Of a stretch of DNA of 10,642 nt, positions 1 to 9,000 are shown piece by piece. The translations under genes were made by a program, and so were the position numbers. Where the stretch lies: NCBI GenBank assembly GCA_002720055.1, contig PBGH01000016.1, positions 1-10,642 of the forward strand, in the 5' to 3' direction. Within the stretch, counting starts at the first letter, position 1. Each line of letters opens with the position of its first letter. Below the pieces are notes generated by a model. It saw only the letters and a program-made list of their open reading frames with translations. It was not told where the DNA came from and made no database searches. The stretch comes from Methanobacteriota archaeon (GTDB lineage Archaea > Thermoplasmatota > Poseidoniia > Poseidoniales > Thalassarchaeaceae).

Positions 1-111
1 GTCCAGCACCCCCAATGGGTCGGTAGCGCACGCGACTTCGTCAGAGTCCGACCACCCGTCACCGTCGTCGTCGTCGTCTGTCTCGTCGGGAATTCCATCG
101 GAGTCCGTGTC
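1..111 (-). other. Start of a third Asp-rich calcium-binding segment, cut by window edge
   Basis: The sequence DTDSDGIPDETDDDDDGDGW is followed by SDSDEVACATDPLGVLD. It has the same first-half layout as the segment at 379-549, including a Cys followed by A/G-TDPL. The second Cys would lie beyond the window. Five GAC codons in a row (64-78) encode part of the Asp run. Confidence 0.88.
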
Positions 112-2547
112 CAGTAGTGAGGATGATATCGTGATGTTGAATGAGGCGGAGTATACCGAGTTGTTCGCCCAGATGTTAATTATCATCGGTGCGAAGGTCT
201 CATTGGCCGTTCCCACAATTGTTCCAGTCGTGTTGTTCATCAGGAGTCCTGAGGGCAATTCTGGGGAATTCTCCCATGACGTTATACCGCCTCCACTGGT
301 AATCGGGGACATATTTACCATGGTTATGTTCACTATGAGGTCGAGCTCACTTTCCGGGTAGATCATGACTACCTCCGCGTCGTTAGAGGAATCCAGTGAG
401 TCGCACAGACCATCCCCATCCCCGTCGCTTGGGGTGCTCGAAGATTCCAGTGGGTCGGTCCCGCATTCGCTCTCAGCAGTATCGTTCCACCCATCTCCAT
501 CGTCATCCGGGTCGAAGATGTCTGCAATCTCATCCCCATCAGTATCGATCAAGACGGTGATGGATATGGTGACTGAACTGGTCTGGTCGCCAGAAGCATT
601 CGCCCATATGGTGTAGTTGGTCTGGTTCTGTACATCAGTCGGAACTCCCCACAAGGTCCCATTGGCCTCTCCGAAGAATAGTCCGTTAGGGAGATCTGGA
701 TAGACTTCCCAGCTCTCCGGGGTCGAACCAGAGGTCTGCCCAGCTATCGGTTGCATGGCCACACCCTCAGTCAGCGTCAGGTCGCTTGTCGGGAATGCTA
801 GTGTGAGCCCATTGCCCACTATCCAGATCGATATCTCTGTGCTCGTGCTTCCGCCCGAGTTATTTGCCCAAACCGTGTAAGTAGTGTTATTCGTCACTAG
901 CAGAGGTATCCCCTCGAACTTACCGTTTGAGGTGTTGAAACTCAGACCCAGGGGGAAGTCGGTCGAGTTGATTGCGAATGTCTCCACGAAACCACCGACT
1001 ATCGTGGGGGCTATGCTGACTACCGAATCCCTGGGTATCACGTATGTTCCATTGCCATACGAAATCGTCGCTATCGGCTCATTTATGGTTAATTGGAAGT
1101 CGACCTTCGTCGTGCCTCCGTCGCTACTTACCCTCAATTGGAATGCTTGCTGCGTCAGATTTGTGACCGGAGTTCCGAATATTGTCCCATTGCTCTCCCC
1201 TAGTGATAGTCCAGCAGGGAGATCTGGAACGAAGGTCCAGTTGATAATCGCCCCCTCTATCTCTGTGGGCGATATCGGGGTAATTTCCGCACCTCTCTCG
1301 AAGATGAAGTCCGTCTCGGAATATGTCACAGTTGGCTTTCCGTTCAGTATCAGGAAGGATACGTTGATCCGGTTGTTTCCGAGTGCCGTGTCGTTCATCC
1401 ACAGCGTGTAGGTCTCCAATGAGGCATTGCTATCGGCAGAGCCGGAGATAACGCCCGTGTCGGGATCTATGGAGAGGCCAGAGGGCAGTCCTGAAGCCTC
1501 CCAACCGTCCAGGTACTCGTTGCAGTAGTTAGCCCCCTGGTCGCAGGTAGCCCCCATGGCGCTTAGCCCCATCACGCCGAACAGTGTACCGATCTCCCCT
1601 GCCGTGAGGCTCTCCCCGCTAATTGTGTGTCCCACTGCCTCCATGAGGAAATGGGTCTGGTAATTGCAACTCCCTGCGGTTCTGCCCATTAAGCTGCCAT
1701 CCCAGTAAAGGTTGCAATCTGAGGTGTAGAGATCAACCATCATGTTACCCAGCGGATCGAAGGATACATACTCCCAATCGAGGTAGTATGTGTATGACGG
1801 ATTGTTGTATTTCAGGAGTTTTTCCTCGAAGTCCGGGTTCAGCGACGAATCGAGCCTCATTATCCTATGATGATCTCCCAGCAAAGCCACTCTGGACCCC
1901 AATAGTAGAACTATCCTATCCTGGGGATCTACCTTCATTATGCTGTAGTACTCAGCGGTATTAGAGGCCCCTGCGCTGAGGCAGAACTCTCTGCTTGAGG
2001 AGGCTGCTAGACTCAATCCGTCCATACGCAACACCACCATACTATCAGCGCACGTATCGTTGAACCAATGCACATTTCCCGAGATGTTCAGGCTATTGGT
2101 ATCCCCAATCGTCCAAATTGCCATTGCTAGGTCTCCGTCAGATTCTGCTTCCATCATCGCTGAGTCATAGGTCTCATCGAATCCAGCTGGATCCTCCGAG
2201 ACTATTGTCGATGAATCCGTCCAATTGCCAGACAGGTTCAGCCTCCCGATGACGTAGTGAACGCTATCTGGCCCAGTGGATATTTCACCTAGAGTTGTGC
2301 TGCCGTACCCCCTAATCAAGACGTCCACGCCCCCATCCTCGTGGACCCCCATTCCCTGCAATGTTCTGTGGTAGTTCGACGAAGGGGTCACAGTGGTCGC
2401 CCACGAGAAGTCACCGCTAGGATCGATTCTCGTAACGAATGGCCTCTGGAAGTTGTAGTGGTCCAAAGGAATCTCGAGAGTCAGATTCCCGAAAGCGAGG
2501 GACCGATCGGAGGAGGAGGATGTAGAGACCTGACCTGCTATGGTCAG
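1..2547 (-). CDS. In-frame continuation of the giant surface protein after the TAG, C-terminus outside window
   Basis: Directly after the TAG the same frame stays open for 849 codons to the left edge with no further stop. It completes the SBBP-like propeller that the TAG interrupts, then encodes four He_PIG-like domains, an Asp-rich calcium segment, a fifth He_PIG-like domain and the start of another calcium segment. The continuity of fold across the stop argues that this is one gene with an upstream half, not an independent gene. Read literally, a gene caller would start it at ATG 2350-2352 or GTG 2389-2391. Both lie inside a propeller blade and I see no convincing ribosome binding site, so I do not believe either. 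Any C-terminal anchor or sorting signal is outside the window. If the TAG is real and not read through, this stretch is the untranslated remnant of a truncated gene. Confidence 0.85.
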   Translation of the reverse strand, partial: MTIAGQVSTSSSSDRSLAFGNLTLEIPLDHYNFQRPFVTRIDPSGDFSWATTVTPSSNYHRTLQGMGVHEDGGVDVLIRGYGSTTLGEISTGPDSVHYVIGRLNLSGNWTDSSTIVSEDPAGFDETYDSAMMEAESDGDLAMAIWTIGDTNSLNISGNVHWFNDTCADSMVVLRMDGLSLAASSSREFCLSAGASNTAEYYSIMKVDPQDRIVLLLGSRVALLGDHHRIMRLDSSLNPDFEEKLLKYNNPSYTYYLDWEYVSFDPLGNMMVDLYTSDCNLYWDGSLMGRTAGSCNYQTHFLMEAVGHTISGESLTAGEIGTLFGVMGLSAMGATCDQGANYCNEYLDGWEASGLPSGLSIDPDTGVISGSADSNASLETYTLWMNDTALGNNRINVSFLILNGKPTVTYSETDFIFERGAEITPISPTEIEGAIINWTFVPDLPAGLSLGESNGTIFGTPVTNLTQQAFQLRVSSDGGTTKVDFQLTINEPIATISYGNGTYVIPRDSVVSIAPTIVGGFVETFAINSTDFPLGLSFNTSNGKFEGIPLLVTNNTTYTVWANNSGGSTSTEISIWIVGNGLTLAFPTSDLTLTEGVAMQPIAGQTSGSTPESWEVYPDLPNGLFFGEANGTLWGVPTDVQNQTNYTIWANASGDQTSSVTISITVLIDTDGDEIADIFDPDDDGDGWNDTAESECGTDPLESSSTPSDGDGDGLCDSLDSSNDAEVVMIYPESELDLIVNITMVNMSPITSGGGITSWENSPELPSGLLMNNTTGTIVGTANETFAPMIINIWANNSVYSASFNITISSSLLDTDSDGIPDETDDDDDGDGWSDSDEVACATDPLGVLD
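112..378 (-). other. He_PIG-like domain 6, divergent start
   Basis: About 89 residues hold the He_PIG core LPSGLLMNNTTGTIVGTA, followed by INIWANNSVYSASFNITIS. The WANNS strand matches the units at 550-1074. The N-terminal strand (VVMIYPESELDLIVNI) is divergent but keeps the beta-strand pattern. It is flanked on both sides by Asp-rich calcium segments. Confidence 0.85.
379..549 (-). other. Asp-rich calcium-binding segment with Cys-x19-Cys
   Basis: The segment opens with IDTDGDEIADIFDPDDDG and DGWNDTAESEC, continues with GTDPLESSSTPS and ends with DGDGDGLCDSLD. These are thrombospondin-type-3-like loops of the DxDGDG type. The two cysteines are exactly 20 residues apart, as in the segment at 4519-4908, and probably form a disulfide. 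It joins the He_PIG array to a fifth He_PIG-like domain. Confidence 0.88.
550..1560 (-). repeat. Four tandem He_PIG-like Ig domains
   Basis: Four units of about 76-88 residues lie end to end, with boundaries near 1333, 1075 and 814. Each carries the LPxGLSxxxxxGxIxGxP core: LPSGLSIDPDTGVISGSA, LPAGLSLGESNGTIFGTP, FPLGLSFNTSNGKFEGIP and LPNGLFFGEANGTLWGVP. After this comes a strand of the type YTVWANNSG or YTIWANASG. The first unit has an extra Cys pair in its N-terminal part (TCDQGANYC). N-x-S/T sequons are dense in the last two units. These domains probably act as an extended stalk. Confidence 0.9.
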
Positions 2548-3069
2548 CTAACCAGTGGCTCCATCCACGTGGATTCTGGAGAATCCGTAGGTATTCACTA
2601 TCGTATCAGTCGAGACGTGCCAATTCGCGTTCGAAGAACCCGATGTCATGTACGCGTCCTGGGCCCACCTCGTCCCACCATCACCGTCCAGGGATACGAA
2701 GAATGCCGCTTCCCTATTGGGTAGATCATGGTCATTCCCGGGAAGATCCAGAGCCCCCGAGGTCCTGTGGCCGACGATGTATGAATTGCCCGAGTCATCC
2801 ACCGCGAGCGCTGCTGCCCCGCCCGAGGCCCCATTGAGATCGAGGGGAACAACCCATGCCCATGTCCCATTTGCCCATCTCTTTGCCACGTATAGGTCCC
2901 CTGATCCGATGGAGACGCTTATTCCATCTGCCGACCATTCCGAGTTGCTGTAATACAGACCATAGTAGATAAGGTTGCCAGCGGGGTCGAACTCGTGGAG
3001 AGTGTAACCAGGGCCATTCCTAATGCTGAGGTACTGGTGCTGGTCCAATCTCCCAAAACCAGCTTGTAT
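1561..3069 (-). other. SBBP-like seven-bladed propeller, interrupted by the TAG
   Basis: Seven blade cores can be lined up: HEFDPAGNLIYYG, LAVDDSGNSYIVG, IHVDGATG-stop-LTIAG, GVHEDGGVDVLIRG, EAESDGDLAMAIW, KVDPQDRIVLLLG and SFDPLGNMMVDLY. Blades 2 and 3 also share the later strand, with FFVSLDGDGGTRWA matched by FVTRIDPSGDFSWA. This is the usual SBBP layout of VDxxGNxYVxG followed by FVAKLDxxGxxxWA. The TAG at 2548-2550 falls in blade 3. The last part (about 1561-1640) is less repeat-like and leads into a Cys-containing He_PIG domain. SBBP-type propellers are common in secreted prokaryotic proteins of unknown ligand. Confidence 0.7.
2548..2550 (-). other. Single in-frame TAG interrupting the giant gene
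   Basis: This is the only stop codon in the frame across the window. The local protein reads VDGATG, stop, LTIAG. This aligns with the equivalent part of the preceding blade, VDDSGNSYIVG, so the stop falls on the first strand of propeller blade 3. One-base neighbours of TAG include TGG (Trp), TAC/TAT (Tyr) and CAG (Gln), and an aromatic residue is plausible here. Possible causes are a sequencing or assembly error, a true nonsense mutation, or readthrough. No readthrough-promoting context is obvious: the following codon is CTG. Confidence 0.95.
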
Positions 3070-6000
3070 TGGTGCGGGAGACCTGATGATGAACTCCAAA
3101 GGGACTGGGTATGATGCGGTGGTACTGTTGGAGTAAACAGTGTATTCCGTCCCCGAGGTATCGATCTCCTCGGGAGTCCCTGAGATGACTCCCGTGCTGC
3201 TATTCAGAGAAAGTCCAGCAGGCAGGGAGGGGGCCCGGACCTCCACCAGCTCCTTCCCACTGAAGGTGGGGGTGATCTCAACCGAATCGCCCATGGTGTA
3301 GATGAATGAGGAAGCGCCGAAATCCATCACTGCATACTGCAGCGTGTCGCATATCCCATCACCGTTCGAATCGATCGGGCTGAAGGTGTATGATGGGTCG
3401 AGTAGGGAGCCCTTGTAGGGTATCAGTGCGGACCCATCCGATAAATTGGCATCGATCGACATGATGAAGGGATCATCCAGCCTATCGAACTCCAATGTCA
3501 GTCGGGCATAGTTTAGGGTCTGGGTAGATGTTGACTCTTGCCATCCATCGCTCTGCCAGACTTCCTCATGGGACCATGATCCCGAGGACTTATTGGAGAG
3601 CATCAATAGGTCTGAGGTGTGGTTTATCCAAGCGATATACGCCGTTCCGGTGGAGTTCGTGGCTATGTCCACGCCTTCGTTCTTGCCGGTGGACTCCGCG
3701 ATGATCTCAGAAACCCAGGTATCGTCCGACGGGTCATCGTCCAATTCAAGTGTCGATAGCCATAGGTTCGTCCCGTTGTACATCGCAGCGTACAACGTAC
3801 CATCGCTGGAGTAGTGTAGCTCAGCTGTGTGATCCTCTGTGGCGGAGTGCGAGGCTCCGCTGCTCCATCCGGTGCTCTGCTGCCTCTCCAGTACAAGATT
3901 GGGAGTGCTCCATGTCAGATCAACACTTCCCGATAGGTCGCCTCCTAGGTCTGCGTATGTGTGGTAGAATCCGATGACTCCGGAGGAGTTGTTCACAATT
4001 AGGGCATGCAGCCTACCACCAGGACTGAATGCAATCTGTCCGTGCTGGTTTCCCCCTCCGGTATCGGGTGCGGAAAGGCCACCGGGGGCACTGGCGTAGA
4101 ATGTGCTCCCATTCAGGTAGTAGCCCCTTATGGTGCCGTCATTGGACGACTCGTGCCACCTTACGACCATGTCTCCCTCATGGGAGACGGCCAGGTCAGT
4201 GGAGGTCGTGGCGTCATGACTCATTACCGTAATGCCACCTGACATTGAGGCATTCACATCGGACATCCTGCCGACACCAGTCTTGTAGGAAATATAGGCC
4301 AGGCCATTCTGGCTAGCCACGTCCCAATAGTTGAATTGGTTATTATTAGAAAATGTCGTTGCCGCGCCTGTGGTAGTGGAATCGTGCCGTAGAAGCCATT
4401 GGTAAACGGCATCGTCGTAGTTTGTCGACATGAGTCTCAGTCCATGATCGGAGAGGAAGAAGTCATATCCATACGTGTTGCTATCGTAGTTGAAGGCTGC
4501 ATTCCCGCTGCTGCTGAAGACTGGCTCGCTATTCCACTCAGTCGAATCCTCTAGTCCAGAGCACTCGCACTGGTATGAGTCGTTCCAGCCGTTTCCATCC
4601 ACGTCGTCGTCAAGGGCGTCGCAGATACCGTCTCCATCATAGTCAGTAGGCTCAGAGAGCGAGCTCCACCACAGGGTCCCGCATGCCATCTCCTCCGTGT
4701 CCGACCACTTGAGGGCAGTGTCCTGGTCGGCGGTCCTGACCGATGCGTCATCGTCATCTGTGTCAACGTTGACGCCCAGACCATCCGAGTCATGATCGAA
4801 CCAGTCCCTTTCGTCGAACGGCAGATCGTCGTTAGAGTCAGCGTATCCGTCGTCGTCATCGTCCGTGTCCCAGATGTCTATCCATCCGTCTCCATCGAAG
4901 TCGTCAGGGACCATGTGCAGATTCGTCATCGGCAGGTTGCCCCCGAGATCGCTCTCAGAGCCACCTATGTCGCCCACCAGTTCCCTGTATACGCCTAGCC
5001 TGCCTGTCGCTTCCTCTCCCCAGCACCTCACTGTGCCATCGTCGATCACCGCGCAGGAATGGTAGTTCCCGGATTCTATGGATATAGATCTGGTCGTGGG
5101 CAGGATGGCGGTCATTAGTCCGCTACCCATCTCTTCGGCGGTATCCACTGCATCAGTTGATCCTATACCAAGTTGGCCTCTAGAGTTGTCTCCCCAGCAG
5201 GCGACACTCAGGTTGTCCAATAGGACGCAGGTGTGGGAATATCCAGCACTTATCGAAGCCGCGGTCCTCCCCGAGCCTAGGTCGACAGTTGGGAGCTCAT
5301 CGCCCATCTCACCAGCCGAGTCACCCTGGGACCCTGTAGATGTTCCGAGGCCGGTTCTGCCATTGGTGTTCAAACCCCAGCAACGGACGCTACCATTGTC
5401 CAGAATCGCACAGGTATGGTAGTGGCCCAGGGCCATTGCGGCAGCGGTTCGTCCTTCGCCGAGGTCTACTGCTGATAATCCGTCCCCCATCACTGAGTCG
5501 CACTCCCTCAGGTTGGTGGCCGTTTCTAGCCCTGGGATGCAGACTACGCTGTTTCCATCTAGGTCCACTCCTCTACCTACGTTCTCAGTATGGCCTAGTC
5601 CCAATTGACCATAGCTGTTCATCCCCCAGCACTTCATCACTCCGCTATCCAGGATCGCGCAGGTGTGATAAGACCCTGCTTCGATTTGGATTGCCGTTCT
5701 GCCAGTGCCCAGGTCCACTGTGGCCAGATTGTCACCCATCTCATCCGCGCCATCCCCCATATCATACGTTGAGCCAATTCCTAGTTGCCCGTACCCATTG
5801 TCCCCCCAGCACTTGACGCTACCGTTGTCAAGAATCGCGCATGAGTGGTAGGATCCGGTGGTTATGCTTGTGGCCGTAGCCCCAGTACCCAGGTCGATAG
5901 TGGCAAGATTGTCTCCCATCTCTGAGGCTTGGTCACCTATGCTCCCGCTAGAGCCCGTCCCTATGGCGCCTTCCGCATTTCTGCCCCAGCACTTGACGCT

Positions 6001-9000
6001 ACCATCGTCCAGGAGGGCACAGGCGTGGTAGGTCCCGACTGAAATCTCAATCGCTGTGCTATTGGAGCCAATTGGCGTGAATGCTAGGTTTTCACCCATC
6101 TCGTTCGGACCGTCAGAGGCGGTGCTAGTGTTTCCATGACCGAGTTGCCCATTGGCATTTTGCCCCCAGCACTTGATGTGTCCTTGGTTTGATCTGGCGC
6201 ATCCGAAAGATCCTCCGGGATCCAGTGAAATCTCTGCTACGTCGTAGGGGCTGGAAGAGAGGGAACCACTGCTCTCGGCAGCGCCCATCTGATTGGAAGC
6301 GTCGAACATCACAATATTCGTAGAATCTGGTATGTTCGCGTCGGATCCGACTCCGTCTCCTATTTGCCCGTACGATCCTTCTCCCCAGCAAATTATCCTC
6401 CGCTCGTCAGTCGCGTCGCTCGAGAACAATGCGCATGAAGTGCCTCCATCCGACCCTGAACTAGCAGAGACCGACACCTCCAATGGCGTCCATCCTGTCA
6501 CCGGGGTAGAGGACACAGGTTCAGCAGACGTCATTGAGCCAATGCCGTTTCCTAGCTGCCCATTTGTTGATACTCCCCAGCACTTCACTTCTCCTGAGAT
6601 TACCGCACATCCGTGGGTCTCGCCGACGTCTATGGATGAGACCTCGGTGGACCCCGAGTCGACGGATGTGCCCGTGGCATGGAAATCCGAGTCACCCATT
6701 ACTGCCGGTGATTTCTGACCAGCCCTGGAGAAGTTGAGGCTCGAGCCATCCTCGTCGAAGTATGCCACATGGGCAACTCCGCCCGAGTCTATGCCAACCT
6801 CGCTACCTTTGCCTGCCCCATTGTCCTGGTATGAGTGGGTCCAAACCCCGTCCTCCTTGGTAGCCAGTCTCAATTGTCCGCTCGCGGACCATGCCGTGTC
6901 ATCTGTATCGAAGTAGGATATCCATGGCACGTCATTGTAGTCCAGGGCTATGGATGTGAAACCACCAATGGTGCCACCGGCGTCGATGGTCGATGTTACC
7001 CACGCAGACCCATCGTGTTGGGCGTATCTGAGGTTTCCGACCCCCTCGCTCGGGTCAGTTGTATCTATGTAGGATATGTGCGGTTTTCCGTCGGAGTCAA
7101 GGGCTATGTCCGAATAGGCGCCGGTCATGGTTGCTATAGAGTCAACTGTGGACAAAGTCCAGGAGTATCCGTCCCATTCTGCATGTTGCAGGGTCCCCGA
7201 TGTATCTGTGCCGTTGAAGAAGCTGATGTGGATAGATCCAGCTTGATCAACCCAGCCCCCCAACTGGTAATGATGGCTCCCGACTTCTCCGATCTGGGTT
7301 AGAATGGGTCCGTCCCTGATGGTGAGATAGTTGACAGTCGAGGAGCTCGAGTTGTAGTAGCCCATGTGAACAATGTCATTATGATCGATTGACATCTCGA
7401 CATACTGGCCCGTCGTACCGTCTTCCGCCAGAGTCCTAATTTCCCAGGAGGACGCGGAATCACACGATGAATCGCAGCTCGCGAACTCCAGATCGCTGAA
7501 TGAGGGCTCAAAATATGCGATTCTGGGTTTCCCATTGGAGTCCAACCCTATGGAATTGTCCACTCCGAAGTAGTAGCTAGTGGAACCTCCCGCAACGTCA
7601 GCGGTAATCGCCCAACTCGTTTCTCCGAAACCGAGGTAGGCGTACTCCAGATCCCTGCCGGACCTCTCATAGTAAGAGACGTGCAAACCACCGTCCGAGT
7701 CTATTGCGATGGACGAGGAGCTGTAGCCGGCGCTATAGTATCCGGCATTACTCTTGATTTTCGTTGTGACCCAAGAGCCATTGCTTCCTGCTGCATGGTA
7801 CAGTGAGTCGTCATAGTCATCGAAGTAGACTATGTGGGGTGAGTCCGAGCTGTTCAGGGCATGGTCCAAAGAACCCCACGAGTAGCCGCTTGCCCTGGAC
7901 ATTACACTATCAATGGACCATGAGGTGCCATTGAAGGTGGCGTATCTCAAACCGTAATCCCACGTTGATCCTGAGTAGTTCCTGACCATGTACGCAATCT
8001 CGGGGAGGCCCGAAGAGTTCAGTACAATCGAGGTATCGAATACATCGTAGTTCAGGTCATCTATCTGGGTGACGTTCCAGCTCGATCCATCGAAGTGGGC
8101 GTACTTCACAAGGTCCAGTGCTTCTTCGACGTATGAGATGTGCGGTAGGTTGTCAGGACCCATCGCGATGGACATGTGCCTCATCCCACTGGAGGACCCT
8201 GTACCCGAGTCAACACTTTGGGTTTGCCACAGGTTTCCAATGCTCTTGGCGTAATCCATCGAATAGCTCGAGGAGTTGTAGTAGGCAATGTGCTTGTCCC
8301 CATTACCATCCAGGGAGAAGGCAGACCAAAGGCCAGTAGTGGACGACTCTCCCTCAACTATGTACGAGTAGGTTGCGTTTTCGTAGTACTCTAGATGCTC
8401 CAACATCCCGCTCGACGCATTGGGATAGACGAAGCTCGCCACCCCTCCTGAGACGCCTACGAAGGAACCCGGATGAGATCCGGACAGGTCTCCTGTGGGG
8501 GCCGCCGATTCGGAAGACCATAGGGTTCTGGTGTAGACTGTTGAGTGGCGCAGATCGGCGTTGTCTTGGTCCCTGTAGGACATGTGCGCAGTACCCTGGG
8601 AGTCCACGGCCATGGAGACGTATGACCCGATATTGCCAGCAGTCTCCACTTGGACTGATGTCCAGCCATTCAGGTCCTCATCGTTGCTGTAGGAGATCCA
8701 TGCGTCATCAGCTGAGTAGTCATAGTATGCCAGTCTCGGGTAGCCTTCAGGAGATAACCCAAGTGAAGTAAATTGGCAACCCCTCACGGTATCCACATCG
8801 ATGACCCTCCAAGCGGCTCCATCGTGTCTAGCTAGCCTCACGTCAGCACCGCTGCCATAGCAGTATGAGATCAGGGTGTTATCCGAATCGTCCACTGCGA
8901 TCGATGTCCAAGTCCCAGTGCTGCTTGTGCTATCGACCTTCGTGAATCCCCATGCAGATCCATCCCACACGGCAATCTCCAGGTCTGCATGTGAGGAGTT

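Noticed and set aside
61..81. Run of gtc triplets as a microsatellite or regulatory repeat
   Set aside because: It reads as consecutive GAC (Asp) codons in the sense frame, part of a calcium-binding loop of the kind seen elsewhere in the protein with mixed codons.
884..1411. Plus-strand open frame of 175 codons
   Set aside because: It lies antisense to the He_PIG array, whose minus-strand frame encodes clear repeated domain motifs. The plus-strand translation has no recognisable domain or repeat and no sign of a ribosome binding site.
2350..2352. ATG as the start of a separate downstream gene
   Set aside because: It lies inside blade 4 of the SBBP-like propeller, leaves the blade 3 remainder uncoded, lacks a signal peptide and has no convincing ribosome binding site.
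2548..2550. TAG as a pyrrolysine codon
   Set aside because: Pyrrolysine is known mainly from methylamine methyltransferases in methanogens and a few other lineages. Nothing in this window supports pyl genes, and the site is a strand position in a propeller. A point error or mutation is simpler.
5340..5816. Plus-strand open frame of 158 codons
   Set aside because: It is antisense to the RCC1 array. Its Ser/Pro/Arg/Cys-rich translation is what the complement of repeated RCC1 codons produces.
4980..6600. Regularly spaced repeats as a CRISPR array
   Set aside because: The unit is 180 bases, with coding-level conservation of HTCAILDNGSVKCWG and mismatches at third positions, so the periodicity is that of RCC1 protein repeats.
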